64,000 nt of DNA from Glandiceps talaboti (lineage: Eukaryota; Hemichordata; Enteropneusta; Spengelidae): positions 18,148,821 through 18,212,820 of the forward strand of contig NC_135570.1 in assembly GCF_964340395.1 (NCBI RefSeq), written 5' to 3'. Below are positions 35,401-50,700 of the stretch, one piece after another. Every line of letters starts with the position of its first letter. Position 1 is the stretch's first letter. Position numbers and translations under genes: made by a program. The notes beneath the pieces are model-generated. The model was not told where the DNA came from and made no database searches. It saw only the letters and a program-made list of their open reading frames with translations.

Positions 35401-38400
35401 AGTAAAGCGTTGGGTAAGTGCTGCCCCACACCTCTAGACAGTAACAGGTAGTAAAGGTGTGGGCCAATACCTCGACAGTAACAGGTAGTAAAGCATTGGG
35501 TAGGTGCTGTCCCACACCTCTAGACAGTAACAGGTAGTAAAGCATTGGGTAAGTGCTGCCCCACACCTCTAGACAGTAACAGGCAGTAAAGCATTGGGTA
35601 AGTGCTGCCCCACACCTCTAGACAGTAACAGGCAGTAAAGCGTTGGGTAAGTGCTGCCCCACACCTCTAGACAGTAACAGGCAGTAAAGCGTTGGGTAAG
35701 TGCTGCCCCACACCTCTAGACAGTAACAGGCAGTAAAGCGTTGGGTAAGTGCTGCCCCACACCTCTAGACAGTAACAGGCAGTAAAGCATTGGGTAAGTG
35801 CTGCCCCACACCTCTAGACATTAACAGATAGTAAAGCATTGGGTAAGTGCTGCCCCACACCTCTAGACCGTAACAGGCAGTAAAGCATTGGGTAAGTGCT
35901 GCCCCACACCTCTAGACAGTAACAGGCAGTAAAGCATTGGGTAAGTGCTGCCCCACACCTCTAGACATTAACAGATAGTAAAGCATTGGGTAAGTGCTGC
36001 CCCACACCTCTAGACAGTAACATGGAGTAAAGCTGTGGGCCAATACCTCTATACAGTAACAGGTAGTAAAGCGTTGGGTAAGTGCTGCCCCACACCTCTA
36101 GACAGTAACAGGTAGTAAAGGTGTGGGCCAATACCTCGACAGTAACAGGTAGTAAAGCATTGGGTAGGTGCTGTCCCACACCTCTAGACATTAACTTAAC
36201 AGGTAATAAAGCTGTGGTCCCACACTTCTAGACAGTAACAGGCAGTAATGCATTGGGTAGGTGCTGCCCCACACCTCTAGACATTAACTTAACAGGTAAT
36301 AACGCTGTGGTCCCACACTTCTAGACAGAAACAGGTAGTAAAGCATTGGGTAGGTGCTGCCCCACACCTCTAGACATTAACAGGTAGTAAAGCTGTGGGC
36401 CAATACCTCTAGACAGTAAAAGGTAGTAAACCATTGGGTAAGTGCTGCCCTACACCTCTAGACAGTAACAGGTAGTAAAGCATTGGGTAAGTGCTGCCCC
36501 ACACCTCTAGACAGTAACAGGCAGTAAAGCATTGGGTAAGTGCTGCCCCACACCTCTAGAGAGTAACAGGCAGTAAAGCATTGGGTAAGTGCTGCCCCAC
36601 ACCTCTAGACAGTAACAGGCAGTAAAGCGTTGGGTAAGTGCTGCCCCACACCTCTAGATAGTAACAGGCAGTAAAGCGTTGGGTAAGTGCTGCCCCACAC
36701 CTCTAGACAGTAACAGGCAGTAAAGCGTTGGGTAAGTGCTGCCCCACACCTCTAGACAGTAACAGGCAGTAAAGCGTTGGGTAAGTGCTGCCCCACACCT
36801 CTAGACAGTAACAGGCAGTAAAGCATTGGGTAAGTGCTGCCCCACACCTCTAGACATTAACAGATAGTAAAGCATTGGGTAAGTGCTGCCCCACACCTCT
36901 AGACTGTAACAGGCAGTAAAGCATTGGGTAAGTGCTGCCCCACACCTCTAGACAGTAACAGGCAGTAAAGCATTGGGTAAGTGCTGCCCCACACCTCTAG
37001 ACATTAACAGATAGTAAAGCATTGGGTAAGTGCTGCCCCACACCTCTAGACAGTAACATGGAGTAAAGCTGTGGGCCAATACCTCTATACAGTAACAGGT
37101 AGTAAAGCATTGGGTAGGTGCTGCCCCACACCTCTAGACAGTAACAGGTAGTAAAGCGTTGGGTAAGTGCTGCCCCACACCTCTAGACAGTAACAGGCAG
37201 TAAAGCGTTGGGTAAGTGCTGCCCCACACCTCTAGACAGTAACAGGCAGTAAAGCGTTGGGTAAGTGCTGCCCCACACCTCTAGACAGTAACAGGCAGTA
37301 AAGCATTGGGTAAGTGCTGCCCCACACCTCTAGACATTAACAGATAGTAAAGCATTGGGTAAGTGCTGCCCCACACCTCTAGACCGTAACAGGCAGTAAA
37401 GCATTGGGTAAGTGCTGCCCCACACCTCTAGACAGTAACAGGCAGTAAAGCATTGGGTAAGTGCTGCCCCACACCTCTAGACATTAACAGATAGTAAAGC
37501 ATTGGGTAAGTGCTGCCCCACACCTCTAGACAGTAACATGGAGTAAAGCTGTGGGCCAATACCTCTATACAGTAACAGGTAGTAAAGCATTGGGTAGGTG
37601 CTGCCCCACACCTCTAGACATTGACAGGCAGTAATGCGTTGGGTAAGTGCTGCCCCACGCCTCTAGACAGTAACAGGTAGTAAAGCTGTTGGCCAATACC
37701 TCTATACAGTGACAGGTAGTAAAGCGTTGGGTAAGTGCTGCCCCACACCTCTAGACAGTAACAGGTAGTAAAGGTGTGGGCCAATACCTCGACAGTAACA
37801 GGTAGTAAAGCATTGGGTAGGTGCTGTCCCACACCTCTAGACATTAACTTAACAGGTAATAAAGCCGTGGTCCCACACTTCTAGACAGTAACAGGCAGTA
37901 ATGCATTGGGTAGGTGCTGCCCCACACCTCTAGACATTAACTTAACAGGTAATAACGCTGTGGTCCCACACTTCTAGACAGAAACAGGTAGTAAAGCATT
38001 GGGTAGGTGCTGCCCCACACCTCTAGACATTAACAGGTAGTAAAGCTGTGGGCCAATACCTCTAGACAGTAAAAGGTAGTAAACCATTGGGTAAGTGCTG
38101 CCCTACACCTCTAGACAGTAACAGGTAGTAAAGCATTGGGTAAGTGCTGCCCCACACCTCTAGACAGTAACAGGCAGTAAAGCATTGGGTAAGTGCTGCC
38201 CCACACCTCTAGAGAGTAACAGGCAGTAAAGCATTGGGTAAGTGCTGCCCCACACCTCTAGACAGTAACAGGCAGTAAAGCGTTGGGTAAGTGCTGCCCC
38301 ACACCTCTAGATAGTAACAGGCAGTAAAGCGTTGGGTAAGTGCTGCCCCACACCTCTAGACAGTAACAGGCAGTAAAGCGTTGGGTAAGTGCTGCCCCAC

Positions 38401-40484
38401 ACCTCTAGACAGTAACAGGCAGTAAAGCGTTGGGTAAGTGCTGCCCCACACCTCTAGACAGTAACAGGCAGTAAAGCATTGGGTAAGTGCTGCCCCACAC
38501 CTCTAGACATTAACAGATAGTAAAGCATTGGGTAAGTGCTGCCCCACACCTCTAGACTGTAACAGGCAGTAAAGCATTGGGTAAGTGCTGCCCCACACCT
38601 CTAGACAGTAACAGGCAGTAAAGCATTGGGTAAGTGCTGCCCCACACCTCTAGACATTAACAGATAGTAAAGCATTGGGTAAGTGCTGCCCCACACCTCT
38701 AGACAGTAACATGGAGTAAAGCTGTGGGCCAATACCTCTATACAGTAACAGGTAGTAAAGCATTGGGTAGGTGCTGCCCCACACCTCTAGACAGTAACAG
38801 GTAGTAAAGCGTTGGGTAAGTGCTACCCTACACCTCTAGACATTGACAGGCAGTAATGCGTTGGGTAAGTGCTGCCCCACGCCTCTAGACAGTAACAGGT
38901 AGTAAAGCTGTTGGCCAATACCTCTATACAGTAACAGGTAGTAAAGCATTGAGTAGGTGCTGCCCCACACCTCTAGACATTAACAGGCAGTAAAGCGTTG
39001 GGTAAGTGCTGCCCCACACCTCTAGACAGTAACATGTAGTAAAGGTGTGGGCCAATACCTCGACAGTAACAGGTAGTAAAGCTTTGGGTAGGTGCTGTCC
39101 CACACCTCTAGACATTAACTTAACAGGTAATAAAGCTGTGGTCCCACACTTCTAGACAGTAACAGGCAGTAATGCATTGGGTAGGTGCTGCCCCGCACCT
39201 CTAGACATTAACGTAACAGGTAATAACGCTGTGGTCCCACACTTCTAGACAGACACAGGTAGTAAAGCATTGGGTAGGTGCTGCCCCGCACCTCTAGACA
39301 TTAACAGGTATTAAAGCTGCGGGCCAATACCTCTAGACAGTAAAAGGTAGTAAACCATTGGGTAAGTGCTGCCCTACACCTCTAGACAGTAACAGGCAGT
39401 AAAGCATTGGGTAAGTGCTGCCCCACACCTCTAGAGAGTAACGGGTAGTAAAGCATTGGGTAAGTGCTGCCCCACACCTCTAGACATTAACAGGTAGTAA
39501 AGCATTGGGTAAGTGCTGCCCCACACCTCTAGACAGTAACATGGAGTAAAGCTGTGGGCCAATACCTCTATACAGTAACAGGTAGTAAAGCATTGGGTAG
39601 GTGCTGCCCCACACCTCTAGACAGTAACAGGTAGTAAAGCATTGGGTAAGTGCTGCCCTATACCTCTAGACATTGACAGGCAGTAATGCGTTGGGTAAGT
39701 GCTGCCCCATGCCTCTAGACAGTAACAGGTAGTAAAGCTGTTGGCCAATACCTCTATACAGTAACAGGTAGTAAAGCATTGGGTAGGTGCTGCCCCATAC
39801 CTCTAGATATTAACAGGCAGTAAAGCGTTGAGTAAGTGCTGCCCCACACCTCTAGACAGTAACATGTAGTAAAGCTGTGGGCCAATACCTCGACAGTAAC
39901 AGGTAATAAAGCATTGGGTAGGTGCTGCCCCACACCTCTAGACATTAACAGGCAGTAAAGCGTTGGGTAAGTGCTGTCCCACACCTCTAGACAGTAACAG
40001 GTAGCAAAGCATTGGGTGGGTGCTGCCCCACACCTCTAGACAGTAACAAGTAGTAAAGCTGTGGGCCAATACCTCTATACAGTAACAGGTAGTAAAGCGT
40101 TGGGTTAGTGCTGCCCCACACCTCTAGACAGTAACAGGTAGTAAAGCTGTGGGCCAATACCTCTAGACAGTAACAGGTAGTAAAGGTGTGGGCCAATACC
40201 TCAACAGTAACAGGTAGTAAAGCATTGGGTAGGTGCTGTCCCACACCTCTAGACATTAACTTAACAGGTAATAAAGCTGTGGTCCCACACTCCTAGACAG
40301 AAACAGGTAGTAAAGCATTGGGTAGGTGCTGCCCCACACCTCTAGACATTAACAGGTAGTAAAGCATTGGGGAAGTGCTGCCCCACACCTCTAGACATTA
40401 ACAGGTAGTAAAGCTGTGGGCCAATACCTCAACAGTAACAGGTAGTAAAGCATTGGGTAGGTGCTGCCCCATACCAATGTGAGA
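29453..40484. repeat. 11-kb minisatellite of 49-bp and 39-bp units
   Basis: About 230 units by length. The main 49-bp unit is CAGTAAAGCATTGGGTAAGT / GCTGCCCCACACCTCTAGAC / AGTAACAGG. A shorter 39-bp unit substitutes GCTGTGGGCCAATACCTCTATA or GCTGTGGTCCCACACTTCTAGA. Mixed blocks of the two recur as higher-order repeats: an identical 89-codon frame lies at 32999-33268 and 34241-34510, offset 1,242 bp. Minus-strand frames reading GVGQHLPNALLPV are read-through of the repeat; unit lengths are not multiples of three, so no long protein is possible. Confidence 0.97.
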
Positions 40485-40858
40485 TTTGGGGAAGAATGAG
40501 TGAGTTGTACAGCAAAACCAAGATGTGCTTTTGAAGAAAATGGTGAAGTTTAGCAATAAAACCAATTTGTGGATTTATCTTAGCTCAGACATTTGGTACT
40601 TCCAACTTAAGTGACTGTTTCAATTCCTAAATGTGTAACATGATCTACCTTGTTTATATTTTAGTGTTGATTTGAATTGTCCCACACCTCTGGAAAGACT
40701 TTTGATGAGAAGAAATAAAAAAGATATTTTTTTTTTCTTGACCAATCCTGCGCTTATTAGCAGACCACCAACTCACTATATCACTGAATTTAGTATTTCC
40801 TACATTGATGTTCACATTACATTGTATATGCAAAAGCATGGTAAAAGTTAGAATCATC
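40485..40858. other. Spacer between minisatellite and family E, no gene seen
   Basis: AT-rich sequence with one leftover CCCACACCTCTGGAAAG resembling the minisatellite at about 40681 and a T run near 40725. The minus-strand frame at 40654-40857 has no recognisable features. Confidence 0.5.
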
Positions 40859-42440
<1,582 letters not shown>

Positions 42441-43600
42441 TTGGCACTATTTTTCTAATTCAAAATAAACAACATACACATGTACAGTAGACTATTAAAG
42501 TCCACTTGTAACACATTCATTAATTTTCTAATAAAACAAAAAATAATGTTTAAAAAGTTTGCTTTGGTAACTACTACATGTACAGGTGGTAGTCTGGGTA
42601 AACATAAGTACATGTATATAGCAATCAAACTGGTGATGTTTTACTCTCAGACTGGTACTGGTAGTAATCTGGGTAATGACAAGTACATTGCAATCAAACT
42701 GGTGATGTTTTACTCCCAGACTGGTACTACATGTACAGGTGGTAATCTGGGTAAACATAAGTACATGTATATAGCAATCAAACTGGTGATGTTTTACTCT
42801 AAGACTGGTACTACATGTAGTGGTAGTAATCTGAGTAATGACAAGTACATTGCAATCAAACTGGTGATGTTTTACTCTCAGACTGGTACTGGTAGTAATC
42901 TGGGTAATGACAAGTACATTGCAATCAAACTGGTGATGTTTTACTCCCAGACTGGTACTACATGTACAGGTGGTAATCTGGGTAATGACAAGTACATTGC
43001 AATCAAACTGGTGATGTTTTACTCCCAGACTGGTACTACATGTACAGGTGGTAATCTGGGTAAACATATGTACATGTATATAGCAATCAAACTGGTGATG
43101 TTTTACTCTAAGACTGGTACTACATGTTGTGGTAGTAATCTGAGTAATGACAAGTACATTGCAATCAAACTGGTGATGTTTTACTCTCAGACTGGTACTG
43201 GTAGTAATCTGGGTAATGACAAGTACATTGCAATCAAACTGGTGATGTTTTACTCCCAGACTGGTACTACATGTACTGGTAGTAATCTGGGTAATGACAA
43301 GTACATTGCAATCAAACTGGTGATGTTTTACTCCCAGACTGGTACTACATGTACAGGTGGTAATCTGGGTAAACATAAGTACATGTATATAGCAATCAAA
43401 CTGGTGATGTTTTACTCTAAGACTGGTACTACATGTAGTGGTAGTAATCTGGGTAATAACAAGTACATTGCAACCAAACTGGTGATGTTTTACTCTCAGA
43501 CTGGTACTACATGTAGTGGTAGTAATCTGGGTAATGACAAGTACATTGCAACCAAACTGGTGATGTTTTACTCTCAGACTGGTACTACATGTAAACTGGT

Positions 43601-44154
<554 letters not shown>

Positions 44155-44155
44155 G

Positions 44156-44330
44156 ATTTTAGCTCCCGTATGGGAGCTGATATGTGGCACTGTCTGATTG
44201 TTGGTCTGGCTGTCTGTCTGTGCCTGTTTGTCTGTCTGGCTGTCTGTATCTGTGTCTGTGTCTGTTTGTTTGTCTGTCTTTCTTTCTGTCTGTCTGTCTG
44301 TCTGTCTGTCTGTGTGTCTGTGCAGAAATT
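44156..44330 (+). repeat. Repeat start with AGCTCCCGTATGGGAGCT and CTGT run
   Basis: TTTTAGCTCCCGTATGGGAGCT (arms AGCTCCC/GGGAGCT) followed by a degenerate (CTGT)n run to about 44325. This is the usual style of the left ends of the A, E and G families here, so it is probably the start of another non-autonomous element. The open frames on both strands are CTGT read-through. Confidence 0.65.
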
Positions 44331-44488
44331 TTGTTCCACTGATATCTCATAAAGTACTGAAGCAAATGTTCTCCAATTTACTATGTTGCATTTTCAGGCT
44401 GTAACTGATTAGTTTTTGGTGGGAGTAGCTTGCATAATTAATGCTAATTTTCTGGGAAATTAATCACAACGTGTAGTGGTTGATAATG

Positions 44489-44552
44489 ATTTTGAGGAGC
44501 AGGGGCAGGTTACATTTGTGTACCCCAGGGTTCATTACTTGGCCCACTTTTA
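44489..44552 (+). pseudogene. LINE reverse transcriptase fragment, 5' piece of a split copy
   Basis: Reads YICVPQGSLLGPLL in frame, the RT motif just before the catalytic YADD block. It is interrupted at about 44553 by family A sequence. The next residues of the same motif (IIYVNDLP) are found at 52419, 7.87 kb downstream. The 5' side has no further RT sequence, so this LINE copy is truncated. Confidence 0.8.
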
Positions 44553-46893
44553 TTAGCTCCGCTGTCAGCGAAAGCTGAAAGCGTAGCTTTAGGTATAGGT
44601 TGTATAGAGTATAGAGAGTAGAGTGAATCATAGGTGTCCGTCAAACTTTTATATTTTCATCATCTGCTCTGAAAGTGACAGTCAGAATTCTTCGATATTT
44701 GGTGTGTATGTTCCCTAGGGGGAGGCTATTCAGATTTGTTCATGCCAAGTTGGTCTGTGCCATTTTCAATTTTTTATGATTTTTTTTTCATAAAATGTCA
44801 TTTTCATCAACTCCTTGAAAACCTCTTGTTAGATTGCTTTGATATCTGGCGTGTTGATGCGCAGGGGGTAGCTTACTCAGATTTGTTAATTTCAAGTCAG
44901 CACATCCTCATTTTTATTTTTTATGATTTTTTTTTGTAATTTGAAAAAAAAATGAATATGTTAATAAGCATTATGACCGACGCCATATTGGAAATCAGTC
45001 GACGAGACTTTAAGTAAACTGCCACTTTTCAAAAGACACTATTGACGTCAAACAAGCAATGTAATATGTGCTATAGTCATAATTCTACGCATTGGGCGCC
45101 CAAATGACAAGCGTTTGTTCGAAACAGGGTTGTAAACTTCAAATCCGATTCTGCACCCTTTCTACATAATCAGCCAGTCCGCAACATCCTCATTTGCATA
45201 CTCTATCCTGATTCGACCAGAAGCTGAAGGTGACCTCATTTGACCGAGCGATTTTCCACAGCAAGTATCTTGAGTATCAACACAGGACGTTCTTGGTACT
45301 CACTAAAATCACACTTCAGACCAACTATAAAAGTGTGATGTTTTCAGATAACATGTAACTTGTGATTAATTCTATATTGTCGTGCAATTTGGAATGACAG
45401 TGAACCAGAATTAAGACAACTTGCGCAAGGAAGGCATGCCAGGCATGCGGTTGAAGTTATGGCCGACAGTTGACATGTAAAGTTAAATGACATGAACGTG
45501 TCTTGCCTTTCCAAAATGCAAATATTTGGCAAGTAAAAATAATTAAAATAATTACAACTTTAATTTGGCTTCAGACTTTGCATTATGTTTTGCGTATCTT
45601 TCCCCGTTTTACATGTAAATCCGAAAAGGTTCTCTCTCATCATGTCATCAGTGATCATACCGTGCGGGGTGCTTTGAGTACGAGCGAAGTGAGGCATGTT
45701 GAGGTATTTTGTTGAGAATTAAAAATATTGCGAAATGTCAAGTACAAGGTTTAAATACAATGGAATGATGAAAAAAAATGGCAGAGTCTGCTGACAGGCA
45801 CCGGTCACAAGAAACACTGTGAATTAAAATATCAGACGATGTATGTATTAATCGCCGACAATCCACCCGTATGCACGAGGGACTAACCCGGAAGCAAGTC
45901 GTTGTCAGCCATACGTTACAGTGGTAACATCGTCCGAGAAATCGCTGCGTTCAGAGTGTCATTATTCACAGAATTGTTGTTTTCGAGTGAAAACCCGTCT
46001 TGAATTGTATAACTCTAACAAATGAAGACATGTCAAGTCATATTTTGACAGTTGTATCGCTAGTTTGAGACGATTTTCTCACGTACTATAGTACAAATGT
46101 ACTATCGAGGCTTACTTGGAAGTAGTAGGACCTTACTCCAGTTCATCGGGAAGTTAAGCCAGTCCGATAATTCTTTCTGGTTTAGTTTACAACACTTTTG
46201 ATCATGCAGATTTTGTTGTTGTGATGAAAAGAAATAAAAAAAAAGATCACTTCAACCATTTCGTTGTGTTTTCTTTGTGAAAGGTAATCGAACATGAACG
46301 AGTGTTACCACTGTAACGTATGGCTGAGAATGACTCTCTTCCGGGTACTTGAGATTGTCGCCGTACGGAAACTAAGATGGCGATTAATACATTTCTTCCC
46401 TATATATATCTACCACAACTAGTACAAGTTGAATGTTGTTGACTTTGTAAATTTGTTAGAAAATTGAAATTCAAATTGCCTCAAAATTATTTTAGATCCC
46501 TAGTTTATTTCATTCATCATTAAAATTTTCCAGGGTTACAGCTGTAAGACACTGGAATTATTTATAGCCAACCTCAAAATCCTCTTTTTTTGTTTTTCTT
46601 GTGTGCATTTCCCAGTCATTTTTTTCTGAGATTTTGTGCAATTTTTCACAACAGTAGATTTTTGTTATAAAATGGTGACTATGGTATAAAAGTACAATAC
46701 ATTACCAACTTCTGTGTAGAATGTGTTTTATAGTGAGACATCATATGAAACCACTAACCACTTTATTGCATCGCTAAAACAAAACTGCATAGTGAAGAGC
46801 TGAAGACCTGAACCACTTCTACATGTCACCAAAATAAAAAATTAAATTAAAAAAACAAACAGCGGAGCTATTCTGACCGATAGGTCGCTTGTT
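44553..46893 (+). mobile_element. Family A element, copy B, inside a LINE
   Basis: Left end TTAGCTCCGCTGTCAGCGAAAG, right end ACAGCGGAGCTATTCTGACCGATAGGTCGCTT at about 46860-46893. The order of internal blocks matches copy A plus a block (CAGATAACATGTAACTTGTG) shared with copy D. About 45900 and 46305 carry the internal inverted pair CATACGTTACAGTGGTAAC / GTTACCACTGTAACGTATG. Confidence 0.85.
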
Positions 46894-47725
46894 ATCTCTG
46901 AAAGTAACAGCCAGAATACTTCGATATTTGGTGTGCATGTTCCCTTCGGGAAGGCGGCGATCACTCCGAACAAAACAAACGTCACAACACGATGAATAGA
47001 GGTAAATAAGGACATCTAGCCGCTTTCACCACATCGGATTTTAATCAGATTGAAGTCTTGCATTCCTGAACTGAAGTGTATGGAACGATTTTTGACAGAG
47101 TCAGTCGTCAATAAAACGATAATACTCTTTCTAAAATTACCACATTTTGAAAGGGAAAGTACTTTGTGGTTCATTTATGGAGTTTTGTTTTTGTACGATC
47201 AATATTGGTGGCAAAATTACAGCGTCAAAATTGCCGACGTGGTAATGCACGACAATCCCAAGTACCCGGATGCACGAGGGACTAACCCAGAAGCAAGTCG
47301 TTGTCAGCCATACGTTACAGTGCAGTGGTAACATCGTCCGAGAAATCGCTGCGTTCAGTGTCATTATTCACAGAATTGTTGTTTTCGAGTGAAAATCCGT
47401 CTTAAATTGTATAACTCTAACAAATGAAGACATGTCAAGTTATATTTTGAAAGTTGTATCGCTAGTTTGAGACGATTTTCTCACGTACTATCGGGGCTTA
47501 CTTGGACTTGGACCTTACTCCAGTTCATCTGGAAGTTTAGCCAGCCCGATAATTCTTTCTGGTTTAGTTTACAACACTTTTGATCATGCAGATTTTGTTG
47601 TTGTGATGAAAAGAAATTAAAAAAAGATCACTTCAACCATTTCGTTGTGTTTTCTTTATGAAAGGTAATCGAACATGAACGAGTGTTACCACTGTAACCA
47701 GGAGGGTCTATGCTGTAACGTATGG

Positions 47726-50700
47726 CAAGGGTTCGACATACACGCTGGTCCACTATCCCATGAGTCTAGTAACTTTCTGTAAGGACCAGTAAAGGTTACT
47801 AAAATGCCCATTGCAGGTAGTCCGACGGGATAGTGACTTTTCGATAGGTATATTAGGGAGCTCAGAATTCAAACCACCGGCTATATGATGAATTCACGGT
47901 CATAGTAAAATTCATTTGATTTTTAATTTGCTATTTTGACCAACTCCGGTTTTCTATTCGCGATAAAATTACGATTAGTTTGGAAACGGGGTAGATTTTC
48001 TATGATTCCGTGTCATAAAAGCATGTGTTGTGTAGTTTTCGAAAAGCACACCCGGTGGGAAAGTCGCCCAACAGGCGATCTCGCGCCATTGCTGTACTAC
48101 GTGGCACTTTATTCTGGCGGGGTGTCTCTTGAAAACGGGAATAGCGAAGGGTGAGCCAATCAAGTGAGACCTTTCAAATGTAGCTAATATTATAGCCAAT
48201 AAAATTAGTTGTACGATGATATGTGTATAATAAGGGTAAGGCTGGCCTCTACACTGTAACAAGTAAATTAGTAAAGTTGAAATCTTTGTCGCATGATTTC
48301 GCATTTATGTACGGATGCGTAGTCTTTCTAAACAGTAATTTTTAGATCAGTTAGTATTTAAACTACGTTTCTGAGTTAATTATTCGGTAGGTTATTGACG
48401 AGCTCCCTTTGTAAAAACGCTGTACAAATTGGATGTCAGCATTCGCCCGGGCCCGGCCACGTTCAACGGAACTAAGTGAAGCTCAATCATAACAATGGTG
48501 GCTGTCAAAATCGAAGATGCAATTTGACTGTGTTGTTATTTCAGTGAGTTTATTCAGCAAGAAAACAACGTGTTCTATGTTTTTGTACTTCCTACATGAT
48601 GTGATGATCGTTTTTTTTACCGGTACAACTTACAGCCTACAATGAAACTGCTAACTTAGTAACATTGACACGATTCCGTGTTCCGTGTTCCGTGTTCATG
48701 TTTTGGGGCACATTTCTAAATACGCGAAACCAGTTATTGAATGTGTAGTGGATATTGATATTCAGTTTGAAAAATTAAAATCCTGAACTTTATTTTGCGA
48801 ACGGTTTTGTCATTTCTTAGTAATTATAGGGCCGACTGTATCACGTTTAAGGTTTATGTCAACCCGGAAGTACATAGACACGAAAATAGACGAAGTGACT
48901 TGTACATGTAATTAGTAACAAAATTTTGCTGTAACTGCTGGTAACCTTCAAATTTATTTATTTTTATGTTGTAAATACATTCTAATATGCACTAAGGACA
49001 ACACTATAAAGACTTGCTCTATGGGAAGGTAATTTTTTGTCTTTTAAAAATGCAATAGTTAGATCAATGTGTACCAGAAATGTTATGTAGTATTTAAAGG
49101 TGATTCAAAATGCTCACATTCACTATTGCTATTTTGCTAGACGACATGTTTGTGAAATGTATACTGGTTTTAAAACTTTAAAAAAGAGTCTGCAAACACC
49201 TTAAAATGACCATTTTTCAGTCAGTTCCCTTCGGATTTACTTTGAGAGTTTTCGGGTATTTCCGGTCCCACCTAGACCACGGGATTTTGATGACATCATA
49301 GAAAGACATCGTTAGCACGTAGCCTATGACGAGCGTAGTCAACAGGTGAATAAAACTCAACAGCATTGTGAAAAAATACATTGTCGGTGGTTGTAATAGA
49401 CATCAGTAAACAAAAACTACAGTCTACATGTCTTATTAACCAACATTTACCAATATTTACTCACATTTCCTGACTAATTGTCAGTGTCTGTGGGTATAAA
49501 TGCTAAAATATTATGTCCCCATATTATGGAAAAATAAATTAAAACGGCTAGACTAGATATACATAAACACTTGTAATGTCGGGTGTTTCACATTCAATGA
49601 CTTTTATTTATCTGATTTTTTATCATTTGCTTAGAAGCGTCGTAACGCGTCGAAGCCGGGTCGACGGCATCTCAAGGACGGCATATTTTAGCCTACTATA
49701 CGTACTCGTACTCGCGTCCCTTTTATTTCATCTCGAATAAATATACTAGGTATTAGAATACCGTACCCATGGGAAACTTCAAGAAGGCGTATCAGGACAT
49801 GCAGTACCACAATATATTTGTTGGTCCCATAGTACACTAATTGATTCGATTTGCTCCAAGCATATGGAATCACGCTCCGAGCCTTGCATGTAAATGGAAC
49901 TGTGGCCGACCTAATTTTGTTGTCCATATATAAAATGAGAGTGACCTGTAAATGTTTCACAGTTTTCGTTGTGGTCTTGTATTGTCACATGTTTGGCTTG
50001 TGAACCCAAGTTTGCATCTATTTAGCCTATTATTTTCTGCCAGGGCTGTCTAGGGCGCGATACTCTAGTCCGAGTGTGAGACCCATGTAAAACCTCTGAA
50101 ATTCGCAGTCGGACTGAACAGACGTAGGGCTCATCGACGTGTTGGGGACTCGAATTATTGCGTGTTTTTATCACGGTGTACATGTGATTATTATATATTT
50201 GATTATCGGTAGGTGGGTAGTGTTGTCAAGTTTTGTTTCGCGGGCAGTCACCGTGGTCGCAGCAGTATATATACGTAGGATAGTTCCGAGAGTTCCGCCG
50301 ATTAAAGCTGAAGTAGTGTATGTATGTATGGACTCGGAGAGCACATTCGGGTTGAATTTATCCACGTGTTGAAATAATCCATATTTATTAATTAGATATA
50401 TTGCAAAAGTCGTACAGAAATAATGTCTCTAACGTCAAACCAAACACTGAGAAATTGGACCGAAGCGAACGTGTCTAATATCTAGTAATTGCAGACTTTC
50501 CCGATAACCATGTGCTGGGTTCACGACCTTGATTGCCGACGTCAATATTGTCCAATCAAATATGATATCATGAACACATCGCGATATATGATTTGTTGGT
50601 TTCCTAAACTGTATACTTCGAATACCATGATTCGTTACAACATTCTTCTATTGAACATTAAATAGGCTTGTTGTATGAAGTGATATCGCAACAAGGGAAA

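Noticed and set aside
30115-40256. Minus-strand ORFs reading GVGQHLPNALLPV as a repeat protein family
   Set aside because: They are the 49/39-bp minisatellite read through. Unit lengths are not multiples of three, so frames end quickly, and copies recur only with the array.
47936-48304. Overlapping frames on both strands inside the hAT-like element
   Set aside because: I considered a zinc-binding DNA-binding domain, but the Cys/His spacing does not fit a known one.
50139-50372. 77-codon plus-strand frame in the centre of the foldback element
   Set aside because: No domain or similarity recognised, and the opposite strand is also open. Not enough to call a transposase.
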